This document shows, piece by piece, positions 1 to 8,406 of a stretch of DNA of 64,000 bases (position 1 is the stretch's first letter; each line of letters opens with the position of its first letter). Both the position numbers and the translations under genes were made by a program. The notes under the pieces were generated by a model. It saw only the letters and a program-made list of their open reading frames with translations. It had not been told where the DNA came from and searched no databases. This stretch comes from Janthinobacterium sp. LM6. GTDB lineage: Bacteria > Pseudomonadota > Gammaproteobacteria > Burkholderiales > Burkholderiaceae_D. The stretch lies in assembly GCF_002002885.1 (NCBI RefSeq), contig NZ_CP019510.1, positions 186,001-250,000 of the forward strand. The letters run 5' to 3'.

Positions 1-888
1 TGCGTCAACCAGATCAAGCGCAACGGCACGGCCGAACAAAAGGCCAAGTACCTGCCGAAGCTGATCACGGGCGAGCACATCGGAGCGCTGGCCATGTCGG
101 AACCGAACGCGGGCTCGGACGTCGTCAGCATGAAACTGCGCGCCGACTTCAAGGGCGACCGCTGGGTCTTGAACGGCACCAAGATGTGGATCACCAACGG
201 CCCCGACGCGGACGTGCTGGTGGTGTACGCGAAAAACGACCTGGAAGCGGGTCCGCGCGGCATGACGGCTTTCCTGATCGAAAAGAATTTCAAGGGTTTC
301 TCCATCGCGCAAAAGCTCGACAAGCTGGGCATGCGCGGCTCGCACACGGGCGAACTGGTGTTCCAGGATTGCGAAGTGCCGGCCGAAAACGTGCTGGGCG
401 GCCTGGGCAAGGGCGTCAACGTGCTGATGTCGGGCCTCGACTTCGAACGCACCGTGCTGTCCGGCGGCCCGCTGGGCATCATGCAGGCTTGCATGGACCT
501 GGTCGTGCCTTACGTGCATGACCGTAAGCAATTCGGCCAGCCCATCGGCGAATTCCAGTTGATGCAAGGTAAGCTGGCCGATATGTATTCGACCATGATG
601 GCGTGCAAGGCCTATGTGTACGCCGTCGGCCAGGCGTGCGACCGCGCCACCACGCCGGAAGCCGTGCGCCAGTTGCGCAAGGATGCGGCCGGCGCCATTC
701 TGTATAGTGCGGAAAAGGCGACGTGGATGGCAGGCGAAGCGATCCAGGCCCTGGGCGGCAACGGCTACATCAACGAATTCCCGGCCGGCCGCCTGTGGCG
801 CGATGCCAAGCTGTACGAAATCGGCGCCGGAACCAGCGAAATCCGCCGCATGCTGATAGGCCGCGAACTGTTTGCGGAAACCAAGTAA
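1..888 (+). CDS. liuA: Isovaleryl-CoA dehydrogenase, 5'-truncated by the window edge
   Basis: FAD-dependent oxidation of isovaleryl-CoA to 3-methylcrotonyl-CoA, the first committed acyl-CoA step of leucine degradation. The frame is open from base 1, so the start lies outside the window and about 295 C-terminal residues are present. Visible are the flavin/substrate motif [12 protein letters not shown] and the C-terminal [12 protein letters not shown]. The latter carries Gly where most acyl-CoA dehydrogenases have their catalytic Glu. The isovaleryl-type replacement Glu is in GLDFERTVL (codon 445-447). That pattern separates it from the other acyl-CoA dehydrogenase at 4718. The remaining liu genes are about 44 kb downstream. 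Strongly supported. Confidence 0.93.
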   Translation, partial: CVNQIKRNGTAEQKAKYLPKLITGEHIGALAMSEPNAGSDVVSMKLRADFKGDRWVLNGTKMWITNGPDADVLVVYAKNDLEAGPRGMTAFLIEKNFKGFSIAQKLDKLGMRGSHTGELVFQDCEVPAENVLGGLGKGVNVLMSGLDFERTVLSGGPLGIMQACMDLVVPYVHDRKQFGQPIGEFQLMQGKLADMYSTMMACKAYVYAVGQACDRATTPEAVRQLRKDAAGAILYSAEKATWMAGEAIQALGGNGYINEFPAGRLWRDAKLYEIGAGTSEIRRMLIGRELFAETK

Positions 889-941
889 GCACGGGCGCGC
901 GGCTATCGACTGGGTGAAGAGCTATTTATGCGAGCACAGCT

Positions 942-2741
942 ATGACGCACATTGCCTTCCCCAAATTGCTCTCTTCCCAGATTGCATTCGATATCGCGCG
1001 CACCATCCGCGACGGCTTCGACAAGCATTACCGCCTGTTCCGCGAAACCAGCCAGCAAGCCAAGCAGTATTTCGAGCAAGGCGCCTGGGCCGCGGCACAG
1101 ACGGCGGCCCGCGAACGCATCGATTTTTATGACAAGCGCGTGCAGGAATGCGTGCAGATGCTCGAAGATGAGTACGAAGAGTCGGAGTTGAGCGATGAAG
1201 TGTGGCGCGAACTCAAGCTGCACTACATCGGCATGCTGACGGAACACAAGCAACCGGAATTGGCGGAAACCTTCTTCAATTCCGTCTGCTGCAACATCCT
1301 GCACCGCACGTATTTCAATAACGACTATATTTTCGTGCGTCCCGTCGTGTCCACGGAATACATCGAAACGCAAGACCCGGTCCCCACCTACCGCGTGTAT
1401 TACCCGGGCAAGGACGGCTTGCGCCACACCCTGACGCGCATGCTGACGCACTTCCAGCTGGATTGCGCATTTGCCAACCTGGAGCGTGACGTGGCCCAGG
1501 TGGAAGCGCGGCTGCAGCAGCTGTTCGGCGGCGACCGGATCGAACCGAACCACCAGCTCCAGGTCTTGACCAGTTTGTTCTACCGCAACAAGGGCGCCTA
1601 TCTGGTCGGCAAGGGCATCAACGGCAACCGCGAATACCCGTTTGTTGTGCCGATCCTGCACAACCGTCACGGCAAGCTGGTGCTCGACACGGTGCTGTTC
1701 GAGCAGCAGCAGATCGCCGTGCTGTTTTCATTTACGCGCGCGTATTTCCTGGTCGATATGGAAGTGCCGTCGGCGTACGTGCAATTTCTCCGAAGTTTGC
1801 TCCCGCGCAAGCCGCGCAGTGAGATTTATACGATACTGGGCTTGCAAAAACAGGGAAAGACGCTGTTTTACCGCGACTACCTGCAGCACTTGAAACACTC
1901 GTCGGACCACTTCGAAAGCGCGCCCGGCATCCGCGGCCTGGTGATGCTCGTGTTTGCCCTGCCGTCGTTTCCGTATGTCTTCAAGGTGATCAAGGATTTT
2001 TTCCCGCCGCCCAAGGAAACCACGCGCGCGCAAGTCCAGCAAAAATACTTGCTGGTGAAACACCACGACCGGGTGGGCCGCATGGCCGACACGCTCGAGT
2101 ATTCCAACGTGGCCTTTCCCCGCGCCCGTTTTGCCGAGGAATTGCTGGCCGAGCTGAAACAGTTTGCCCCCTCGCTGATCGAAGAAGACCACGAGCAGAT
2201 CATCATCCGCCACCTGTACATCGAGCGGCGCATGGTGCCGCTGAACATGTGGCTGAGCAATGCCGAGAAGGAAGGCCGCGACGACCTGGTCGAACACGCC
2301 ATCGTCGAGTACGGCAACGCCATCAAGGAATTGGTGGCGGCAAATATCTTTCCGGGCGACATGCTGTATAAAAACTTTGGCGTCACGCGTCATCAACGTG
2401 TCGTTTTTTACGATTACGATGAAATCGAGTACATCACCGATTGCCAGTTCCGCGTCATTCCCCAGGCGCGCACGGAGGAAGAAGAAATGTCGGCCGAACC
2501 TTGGTATCCCATCGGCAAGCACGATGTGTTTCCCGAACAATTCGGCACCTTCCTGCTGGGGAATCCCCGCATCCGCAGCTATTTCATGCAGCACCATGCC
2601 GACCTGCTGACGGCGCAATATTGGCAGGCGCGCAAGCAGCGCATCGAAGACGGCCATATCGAGGACGTCTTCCCGTATCCGCAGCACCTGCGTTTTTGTA
2701 TGCAGTCACCTTCCCTACCCTCAACCGGAGATCCAACATGA
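942..2741 (+). CDS. aceK: Isocitrate dehydrogenase kinase/phosphatase
   Basis: A bifunctional kinase/phosphatase that inactivates or reactivates isocitrate dehydrogenase and so controls flux into the glyoxylate bypass. The 599-residue length fits the family (about 570-600). Recognisable stretches are the N-terminal helical regulatory region (about 1-300), the ATP-binding segment [10 protein letters not shown], and the catalytic region with [19 protein letters not shown]. It is not beside aceA/aceB as in enterobacteria; it lies between acyl-CoA catabolic genes whose product, acetyl-CoA, feeds the glyoxylate bypass. Its stop codon overlaps the ATG of the next gene (ATGA), implying translational coupling with the thiolase. 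Confidence 0.97.
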   Translation: MTHIAFPKLLSSQIAFDIARTIRDGFDKHYRLFRETSQQAKQYFEQGAWAAAQTAARERIDFYDKRVQECVQMLEDEYEESELSDEVWRELKLHYIGMLTEHKQPELAETFFNSVCCNILHRTYFNNDYIFVRPVVSTEYIETQDPVPTYRVYYPGKDGLRHTLTRMLTHFQLDCAFANLERDVAQVEARLQQLFGGDRIEPNHQLQVLTSLFYRNKGAYLVGKGINGNREYPFVVPILHNRHGKLVLDTVLFEQQQIAVLFSFTRAYFLVDMEVPSAYVQFLRSLLPRKPRSEIYTILGLQKQGKTLFYRDYLQHLKHSSDHFESAPGIRGLVMLVFALPSFPYVFKVIKDFFPPPKETTRAQVQQKYLLVKHHDRVGRMADTLEYSNVAFPRARFAEELLAELKQFAPSLIEEDHEQIIIRHLYIERRMVPLNMWLSNAEKEGRDDLVEHAIVEYGNAIKELVAANIFPGDMLYKNFGVTRHQRVVFYDYDEIEYITDCQFRVIPQARTEEEEMSAEPWYPIGKHDVFPEQFGTFLLGNPRIRSYFMQHHADLLTAQYWQARKQRIEDGHIEDVFPYPQHLRFCMQSPSLPSTGDPT

Positions 2742-3934
2742 ATGATCCAGTCGTAATCGTCGGTGCCGCGCGCACCCCCATGGGCGCCTTCCAGGGCGAC
2801 TTTGCCAACGTCACCGCCAGCGACCTGGGCGCCGTCGCCATCCGCGCCGCCGTGGAACGGGCCGGCGTGGCGCCGGATGCCGTGGAACACGTGTTTTTCG
2901 GCAATTGCCTGATGGCTGGCCAGGGCCAGGCGCCCGCGCGCCAAGCCTTGCGCAAGGCCGGCTTGCCCGATTCCACGGGCGCCGTGACCCTGTCGAAAAT
3001 GTGCGGCTCGGCCATGCAGACGACCATGTTCGCGCATGATACCTTGCTCGCCGGCAGCGCCGACGTGGTGGTGGCGGGCGGCATGGAATCGATGACCAAC
3101 GCCCCCTACCTGGTGCCGAAGGCGCGCGGCGGCTACCGCATCGGCCACGGCATGATCTATGACCACATGATGATGGATGGCCTGGAAGACGCCTACAGCC
3201 GCGATGAAAAGGGCAATGCCCGCTCGATGGGCACGTTCGCCGAAGAGTGCGCCAGCCAATACAGCTTCACGCGCGAAGCGCAGGATGCGTTTGCCATCGA
3301 ATCCGTGAAGCGCGCGCAAGCGGCCACCAAGGATGGAAGTTTCGAGTGGGAAATCGTGCCCGTGACCGTTTCCGGCCGCGGCGGCGACACCATCGTCAGC
3401 ATCGATGAAGGCCCGCAAAAGGCCCGCCTGGAAAAAATCCCGACGTTAAAAGCCGCTTTCAAGAAGGATGGCACCATCACGGCCGCTTCGTCTTCGTCGA
3501 TCAACGATGGCGCGGCAGCCCTGGTGCTGATGCGCGAATCGACGGCGAAAAAGCTCGGCTGCACCGTCATCGCGAGAATTCACGGCCACGCCACGCACGC
3601 GCAGGCGCCGAACGAATTCACTACGGCTCCCATCGGCGCGGTGAAAAAACTGTACGCCAAGACGGGCTGGAGCAGCAGCAATGTCGACTTGTTCGAGATC
3701 AATGAAGCATTCGCGGCCGTGCCGATGGCCGCCATGCACGACCTCGACATTCCACACAGCAAGATCAACATCCACGGCGGCGCGTGCGCGCTGGGCCACC
3801 CGATCGGCGCCTCGGGCGCGCGCATCATCGTCACCCTGCTGGGCGCCCTGAAAAAAACCGGCGGCAAGCGCGGCGTGGCGGCCCTGTGCATCGGCGGCGG
3901 CGAAGCGACGGCGATGGCGATCGAACTGGTATAA
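2738..3934 (+). CDS. Acetyl-CoA C-acyltransferase (thiolase)
   Basis: A 398-residue thiolase that condenses two acetyl-CoA or cleaves 3-ketoacyl-CoA. The start is the ATG at 2738, overlapping the aceK stop; an upstream in-frame extension inside aceK is rejected because it would cover about 300 bp of a conserved gene. The nucleophilic Cys is in [10 protein letters not shown], the conserved Asn/His pair is represented by NEAFAAVP, and the acid/base Cys is in [13 protein letters not shown]. All active-site blocks are intact. It sits in an acyl-CoA degradation neighbourhood, so an acetoacetyl-CoA thiolase role finishing leucine catabolism is plausible, but substrate length cannot be read from sequence. 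Confidence 0.93.
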   Translation: MNDPVVIVGAARTPMGAFQGDFANVTASDLGAVAIRAAVERAGVAPDAVEHVFFGNCLMAGQGQAPARQALRKAGLPDSTGAVTLSKMCGSAMQTTMFAHDTLLAGSADVVVAGGMESMTNAPYLVPKARGGYRIGHGMIYDHMMMDGLEDAYSRDEKGNARSMGTFAEECASQYSFTREAQDAFAIESVKRAQAATKDGSFEWEIVPVTVSGRGGDTIVSIDEGPQKARLEKIPTLKAAFKKDGTITAASSSSINDGAAALVLMRESTAKKLGCTVIARIHGHATHAQAPNEFTTAPIGAVKKLYAKTGWSSSNVDLFEINEAFAAVPMAAMHDLDIPHSKINIHGGACALGHPIGASGARIIVTLLGALKKTGGKRGVAALCIGGGEATAMAIELV

Positions 3935-3949
3935 GCTCTTCCTGAGCAC

Positions 3950-3990
3950 GGGCGCGCACCGCAGTTCACGGTGCGCGCCCTTTCATTTTA
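3950..3990 (+). terminator. Rho-independent terminator after the aceK-thiolase pair
   Basis: A 12-bp perfect stem (GGGCGCGCACCG at 3950-3961 pairing with 3969-3980), a 7-nt loop, then a T-rich run tttcatttta. It separates aceK-thiolase from the short-chain dehydrogenase. Confidence 0.85.
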
Positions 3991-4008
3991 TTTTCAGGGA
4001 GAAAACAT

Positions 4009-4677
4009 ATGCCTACCGCATTGATCATCGGCGCCTCGCGCGGCATCGGCCACGAAATCGTCCGTCAATACCGCCACGATGGCTGGCGTGTCATCGCCAC
4101 GGCGCGCACGCAAGACGCTTGCGAAGCCCTGCGGCAACTGGGCGCGGAAACGCACCAGCTCGACGTGACGGACGTGGAAGGCTGTGCCGGCCTGGGCTGG
4201 AAGCTCGACGATGAAAAGCTCGACGTGGCCATCCTCAATGCGGGCGTGTACGGCCCCCGCCACGACGGTTTCCCCGCGCAAGCCGATTTCGACCTTGTCA
4301 TGCACACCAACGTGCTGGCGGCCATGCGGCTGCTGCCGATCCTGGCGCCGCTGGTGGCCAACGCCAAGGGCAAGCTGGCCGTGCTGTCCTCGCACATGGG
4401 CTCCCTGAGTGAGCGGGGCAATCCCAGCGGTTCGCTGTACCGCGCCAGCAAGGCGGCCCTGAATTCCGTGCTGATCGATACTAGCCTCGTGCATGGCCCG
4501 CAAGGCGTCAGCTGCGTCGCCTTCCACCCGGGCTGGGTACGCACGGACATGGGCGGCGCCGGCGCCGATATTTCACCGGAAGAAAGTGCTGCCGGCATCC
4601 GCGCCACCCTGGCCAGCCTGCCAGCCACGGACAAGGCCGTATTCCGCAACTACGATGGCAAGCCCATCGGTTGGTAA
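4009..4677 (+). CDS. Short-chain dehydrogenase/reductase
   Basis: A 222-residue classical SDR-fold oxidoreductase. The N-terminal Rossmann motif GASRGIGHEIV (from about residue 8) binds NAD(P)H, the NAG motif appears in ILNAGVYG, and the catalytic Tyr-x3-Lys is YRASK. The Ser/Met-rich LSSHMGSLSE upstream supplies the catalytic Ser. The substrate is unknown; the genes around it suggest a role near acyl-CoA metabolism but nothing in the protein fixes this. The start ATG is preceded by a good Shine-Dalgarno sequence (cagggagaaaacat). Confidence 0.9.
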   Translation: MPTALIIGASRGIGHEIVRQYRHDGWRVIATARTQDACEALRQLGAETHQLDVTDVEGCAGLGWKLDDEKLDVAILNAGVYGPRHDGFPAQADFDLVMHTNVLAAMRLLPILAPLVANAKGKLAVLSSHMGSLSERGNPSGSLYRASKAALNSVLIDTSLVHGPQGVSCVAFHPGWVRTDMGGAGADISPEESAAGIRATLASLPATDKAVFRNYDGKPIGW

Positions 4678-4717
4678 CTCCCTGAATCCACTATAAAAAT
4701 ATACGAGACGACGTCCC

Positions 4718-5845
4718 ATGATACTCAATGAAGAACAATCGATGATCCAGGAAGCGCTGCGCAGTTTTTCGCGCGAGCGCCTGGCGCCCAACGCGGCCCG
4801 CTGGGACAAGGAACATCATTTCCCCAAGGAAGAATTGCAGGAACTGGCCGCGCTGGGCGCCTTTGGCGTGGCCGTGCCGGAAGCGCTCGGTGGCGCCGGC
4901 CTCGACTACGTGTCCTTGGCCCTGGTGCTGGAAGAAATCGCCGCCGGCGATGGCGGCACGTCGACCATCATTTCCGTCAACAATTGCCCCGTGTGCAGCA
5001 TCGCCATGATGTACGCCAACGATGCGCAAAAGGAACAATGGCTGCGTCCGCTGGCGCAAGGGACCATGCTGGGTGCGTTTTGCCTGACGGAACCACACAC
5101 GGGCAGCGACGCGTCGGCCCTGCGCACCACGGCCACGCGCGACGGCAATGACTACGTGATCAACGGCACGAAGCAGTTCATTACCAGCGGCAAGTATGCG
5201 GACGTGGCCATCGTCATGGCCGTCACCGACAAGGCGGCCGGCAAGCGCGGCATCAGCGCCTTCTGGGTACCGACGAACACGCCTGGCTACATCGTGGCGG
5301 GACTGGAACAGAAGATGGGCCAGCATTCGTCGGACACGGCGCAAATCCTGTTCGAGAATTGCCGCATCCCGGCGGAAAATCTGATCGGCGAAGAAGGACA
5401 AGGCTACAAGATCGCCCTGTCCGGCCTGGAAGGCGGACGCATCGGCATCGCCTCGCAAGCCGTGGGCATGGCGCGCGCCGCGTACGAAGCGGCCTTGAAC
5501 TATGCGCGCGAGCGCGAGAGCTTCGGCAAGCCCATCTATGAACACCAGGCCGTGCAATTCCGCCTGGCCGACATGGCCACGCAGATCGAAGCGGCGCGCC
5601 AGCTGATACGCCACGCGGCAGCCATGAAGGATGCGGGCCTGCCCTGCCTGAAGGAAGCGGCCATGGCCAAGCTGTTTGCGTCGGAAATGGCGGAAAAAGT
5701 GTGCTCGGACGCCATCCAGGTGCACGGCGGCTACGGTTATGTGTCCGACTTCCCCGTCGAGCGCATCTACCGCGACGTGCGCGTGTGCCAGATTTATGAG
5801 GGGACCAGCGATATTCAGAAGATACTCATCGCCAGAGCTTTGTAA
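4718..5845 (+). CDS. Acyl-CoA dehydrogenase (short/branched-chain type)
   Basis: A 375-residue flavoprotein. The three acyl-CoA dehydrogenase regions are present in order: an N-terminal helical domain, the middle beta domain with CLTEPHTGSDASAL, and a C-terminal helical domain ending YEGTSDIQKILIARAL. Glu in YEGTSDIQ is at the position of the catalytic base of short/medium-chain enzymes, unlike the isovaleryl-CoA dehydrogenase at the window start. Isobutyryl-CoA, 2-methylbutyryl-CoA or butyryl-CoA are possible substrates. It is transcribed 40 bp after the SDR, probably with it, and is closed by a strong hairpin. Confidence 0.92.
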   Translation: MILNEEQSMIQEALRSFSRERLAPNAARWDKEHHFPKEELQELAALGAFGVAVPEALGGAGLDYVSLALVLEEIAAGDGGTSTIISVNNCPVCSIAMMYANDAQKEQWLRPLAQGTMLGAFCLTEPHTGSDASALRTTATRDGNDYVINGTKQFITSGKYADVAIVMAVTDKAAGKRGISAFWVPTNTPGYIVAGLEQKMGQHSSDTAQILFENCRIPAENLIGEEGQGYKIALSGLEGGRIGIASQAVGMARAAYEAALNYARERESFGKPIYEHQAVQFRLADMATQIEAARQLIRHAAAMKDAGLPCLKEAAMAKLFASEMAEKVCSDAIQVHGGYGYVSDFPVERIYRDVRVCQIYEGTSDIQKILIARAL

Positions 5846-5846
5846 A

Positions 5847-5912
5847 CCCGAGGCAGATGCCGGGGTCGTACCCTGCAGGGTACGCCCCCGGGGTTACGCC
5901 CTTGGGTTTTCA
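5847..5912 (+). terminator. Terminator-like hairpin after the acyl-CoA dehydrogenase
   Basis: A long stem: CCGGGG (5860-5865) and CGTACCC (5867-5873) pair with GGGTACG (5878-5884) and CCCCGG (5886-5891) around a TGCA loop. It is closed outside by AAACCC/GGGTTT and followed by a short T run at 5907-5910. Confidence 0.75.
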
Positions 5913-5921
5913 ATGGACGAA

Positions 5922-5948
5922 AAAAAGCCCGCTAAAACGCGGGCTTGT
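5922..5948 (-). terminator. Rho-independent terminator of the candidate minus-strand small RNA
   Basis: The stem GCCCGC (5927-5932) / GCGGGC (5939-5944) with loop TAAAAC is followed on the minus strand by seven T residues and then CGTCC. The T run is on the minus side, so it ends a minus-strand transcript, although the only minus-strand CDS upstream (6244-7164) stops about 300 bp away. Confidence 0.85.
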
Positions 5949-6183
5949 TCCAATGTATTACCAATGCTTTAATCGTGTCATGGACGCCAGTGCTATCTGC
6001 AAAGTGCCTCCTGATTTTCGGACTCCCATGCTATCTGCATGGTGACTCCAAGGTGTAAATCGACCATCGTATCCGGAATTACAAAATCCATTTCTTCGCA
6101 CTGTCACGCCATCGACATTACACCTGTCGGTCGCCGCGCTGAAACTGGATGGTGAGATAATTTGTTGCCAAATCTCAATCACT
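5922..6183 (-). ncRNA. Candidate structured small RNA of about 260 nt (unassigned)
   Basis: The interval between the acyl-CoA dehydrogenase and the YihY gene has no convincing CDS but has the layout of an independent RNA gene. It has a near-consensus sigma-70 promoter (TTGCAC at 6218-6213, 17-bp spacer, TATACT at 6195-6190), a predicted start near 6183, and a rho-independent terminator at 5922-5948. The predicted RNA begins with a hairpin capped by a GCAA loop (6176-6154). It then has a long-range stem GGTGTAA (6124-6118) with TTACACC (6058-6052), followed by two related 30-nt units (6049-6020 and 6011-5982), the first of which folds CCATGC-AGATA-GCATGG. I do not recognise it as 6S, tmRNA, SRP or RNase P RNA. 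A 32-codon ORF (6091-5993) lies inside and cannot be excluded as its product. Confidence 0.55.
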
Positions 6184-6189
6184 GAACGG

Positions 6190-6218
6190 AGTATAGCACA
6201 GCTTTTTGTGCGGTGCAA
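6190..6218 (-). promoter_or_regulatory. Strong sigma-70 promoter for the candidate small RNA
   Basis: Minus-strand -35 TTGCAC (6218-6213) and -10 TATACT (6195-6190) with an exact 17-bp spacer. The spacer contains the dyad GCACAAAAAGCTGTGC, which might be an operator. Confidence 0.7.
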
Positions 6219-6243
6219 CAACGAATTGAAGCCATACTTTAAA

Positions 6244-7164
6244 TCAAGTCCTTAGCGCCAGCGGCTTGTCTTCTTCGCCGCCGCGGGCCACCCTTTCGTA
6301 CTCGGAAATCACTTGCGCGCCCAGCAGCAGCAAGGTGGCGCCGATTTCCAGGCTGAACATGACGACGATGGCCGTCGTCATCGAGCCATACACGATATTC
6401 ACCTGCGACAAGGTGGAAAAATACCAGACCAGCACGTGGCGGGCGATTTCCCACAGCAGGGCCGCCGTCACGCCGCCGATCAGCGCATGCGTGATCGACA
6501 AGCGTCCCACCGGCATGACCAGGTAGATCGAACTCAGTACGAGGATTTCGCCCGCCAGCCCCAGCAGATACAGCAGTACGCCGGACACGCCTTCCAGGCC
6601 CCAGTCGTGGCGCAAAAAGCGCACGCTTTCCTCGCTCATCACCTGCAAGCTGCCCGCCACCAGGGTGATCAGCAAGATGCCCACGCCCAGGCACAAGATG
6701 TAGCAGTACGGCAGCACGGCGGAAATGAGGAAATGGCGGCGGCGGATGGCCACGCGGTGAATGAAAATCACGCTCATGGCGTTTTCCAGCACGGTAAACG
6801 CCAGCGAACTGAAAAACAGCATGGTCAGCAGCAAGAGCCAGCCGATCACGCCACGGTTATTGAGGAAATGCGCGATCTCGCCCACGATGGCCTTCGATTG
6901 CCCCGGCACCAGCCATTCCAGGTAATGGCCGATTGTCTGCAGCAATTCGTCCTGCGCGATCACGTGCGACAGGGCCACCACCACCAGCATCAGCAAAGGT
7001 ACGATGGACAGCAGCGAGTAATACGCGACGGCGCCCGCCAGCAGCAAGCCCTGGTTGGCGCGGAAACCCTTCAGCACCTGCAGCACGAAGGCCAGCGGGT
7101 GGCTCAAAATGTAGGCGCTGGCGCGGCGGTTGATCATGAGCAAACCGTTCAAGGATGTCGGCAT
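6244..7164 (-). CDS. YihY/virulence factor BrkB family inner-membrane protein
   Basis: About 306 residues with six predicted membrane segments and the family signature around the first ones (GFRANQGLLLAGAVAYYSLLSIVPLL). The molecular role of the family is unsettled, and older annotation as ribonuclease BN was a misassignment. The start at 7164 (MPTSLNG) has AAGG nine bases upstream; 7137 (MINRRAS) and 7197 are also possible. The C-terminus is hydrophilic (EYERVARGGEEDKPLALRT) and presumably cytoplasmic. It is a single gene upstream of the candidate small RNA, on the same strand. Confidence 0.85.
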   Translation of the reverse strand: MPTSLNGLLMINRRASAYILSHPLAFVLQVLKGFRANQGLLLAGAVAYYSLLSIVPLLMLVVVALSHVIAQDELLQTIGHYLEWLVPGQSKAIVGEIAHFLNNRGVIGWLLLLTMLFFSSLAFTVLENAMSVIFIHRVAIRRRHFLISAVLPYCYILCLGVGILLITLVAGSLQVMSEESVRFLRHDWGLEGVSGVLLYLLGLAGEILVLSSIYLVMPVGRLSITHALIGGVTAALLWEIARHVLVWYFSTLSQVNIVYGSMTTAIVVMFSLEIGATLLLLGAQVISEYERVARGGEEDKPLALRT

Positions 7165-7237
7165 GGCCCAATGCCTTGCCGCACACCCCCCTAGCATACT
7201 GACTATCCCCGTACTGTGCCGTGCGCGAACGAACAGA

Positions 7238-8317
7238 CTAGCTCACGGCGGCTTCCAGCAAGGTCAAGGTTTGCCGGTCCGCATCCAGGGTGGCGAGGAT
7301 GCCCATCGGTATCGTGAACTGGTGGCGGATGTGGCCAAACGAGTAGCCGCTGACGGCCGGTACGCGCAAGGGCTGCAAATGCTGGTCCAGGGTGGCATCG
7401 AGGGTCAGCGCCGTGTCGCCCTCGGCCGCCTCGCAATGCTCGAAGATGCCCAGCATCAATGCCGCCGCCTTGTTGAAGCCCACGGACAGGTCGAGCTGGC
7501 ACAGCATGCGGTCGATGCGGTACGGCACTTCATTGATTTCTTCGAGGAAAAGGATGTGTTCACGGAAATCGGCCGCATACGGCGTGCCGGCCAGCGCGCT
7601 GACCATGCACAGGTTGCCGCCCGTCAAGCGTCCCGTCGCCTGGCCGCCGTGCACGGTGCGGATGGCGAAGTTCGGCTGCGTCTGCGCGCGGCGGTGGTTA
7701 TCCAATGCCATCGGGATCGTGTAACTGTCTTGCGGCGTCATCAGCACATTGCGCAGCTGCGTCACCGTGTAGTCGGAAAACGTCGATGACGCCACCGGGC
7801 CGTGGAACGTCACCAGGCCCGTCTGGCTGGCGATGGCCAGGTGCAGGGCCGTGATGTCGGAATAGCCGATCAGCACTTTCGGGTTGCGCTGGATCAAGGC
7901 GTAGTCGAGCAGCGCCAGCAGCGAAATGCAGCCGGAGCCGCCGCGGATGGCCCAGATCGCCTTGACCTCGGGATCGGCGAACGCGGCGTGCAAGTCGTCC
8001 AGGCGCTGCTGCACCGTGCCCGCATAGTTGCCGTGCACGGCGCGGATGTTGCTGCCCAAACTGGCACGCAGTCCCAGCGATTCGATATTGCGCTGGGCCT
8101 TGGCGATGGACTCCTCATCCGTAAAGCCGCCCGGTGCGATGATGGCCACCAGGTCGCCGTCGCGCAGGCGCGCCGGTTTGATCAATGCGTGTTGCTGTTG
8201 CATGCGTTTTCCCTTCCCTTGCGCGGCCGCCGCCCATGCCGGTGTGCCTGCCGCCCCGAGGGTGGCGGCCAGCAGGCCGCCGAAGCGGCGCCGGCTGAGA
8301 TTGGTCTGACTGGACAT
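7238..8317 (-). CDS. LD-carboxypeptidase, MEROPS S66 (LdcA-like), exported by Tat
   Basis: A serine peptidase of the family that removes the terminal D-Ala from L,D-linked murein tetrapeptides. The start at 8317 is set by the Shine-Dalgarno AGGAAAGG; the longer frame adds 16 residues without support. The N-terminus NLSRRRFGGLLAATLGAAG is a twin-arginine signal ending near PAWA, so the protein is periplasmic, whereas E. coli LdcA is cytoplasmic. Family motifs are FHGPV, the nucleophile Ser in IGYSDIT, and GGNLCMVSALAGT. At 359 residues it is slightly longer than LdcA (about 305) because of the signal. It fits the cell-wall recycling theme of the window. Confidence 0.9.
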   Translation of the reverse strand: MSSQTNLSRRRFGGLLAATLGAAGTPAWAAAAQGKGKRMQQQHALIKPARLRDGDLVAIIAPGGFTDEESIAKAQRNIESLGLRASLGSNIRAVHGNYAGTVQQRLDDLHAAFADPEVKAIWAIRGGSGCISLLALLDYALIQRNPKVLIGYSDITALHLAIASQTGLVTFHGPVASSTFSDYTVTQLRNVLMTPQDSYTIPMALDNHRRAQTQPNFAIRTVHGGQATGRLTGGNLCMVSALAGTPYAADFREHILFLEEINEVPYRIDRMLCQLDLSVGFNKAAALMLGIFEHCEAAEGDTALTLDATLDQHLQPLRVPAVSGYSFGHIRHQFTIPMGILATLDADRQTLTLLEAAVS

Positions 8318-8371
8318 GCGGCCCTTTCCTGGAATAAAAAACGGCGACGCCAGGCGCCGCCGCACGAGGTT

Positions 8372-8402
8372 AGCATGCCGGCGGGATCGCCGCCGGCATG
8401 GC
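8372..8402 (-). terminator. Strong hairpin between the TonB receptor side and ldcA
   Basis: A 10-bp perfect stem, CATGCCGGCG (8374-8383) with CGCCGGCATG (8391-8400). There is no T run on either side, so it may block or stabilise RNA ends rather than act as a classical terminator. Confidence 0.4.
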
Positions 8403-8406
8403 TGCC

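Noticed and set aside
1728-2687. 319-codon open frame antisense to aceK
   Set aside because: High GC coding sequence creates long antisense frames. aceK is a clear gene with intact motifs over the same bases.
5958-6221. 87-codon open frame across the candidate small RNA promoter
   Set aside because: Its start lies upstream of the -35 element, so the transcript would not contain it; composition is not protein-like.
6313-7194. 293-codon open frame antisense to the YihY gene
   Set aside because: Product is His/Gln-rich and repetitive, as expected from antisense translation of a membrane protein gene.
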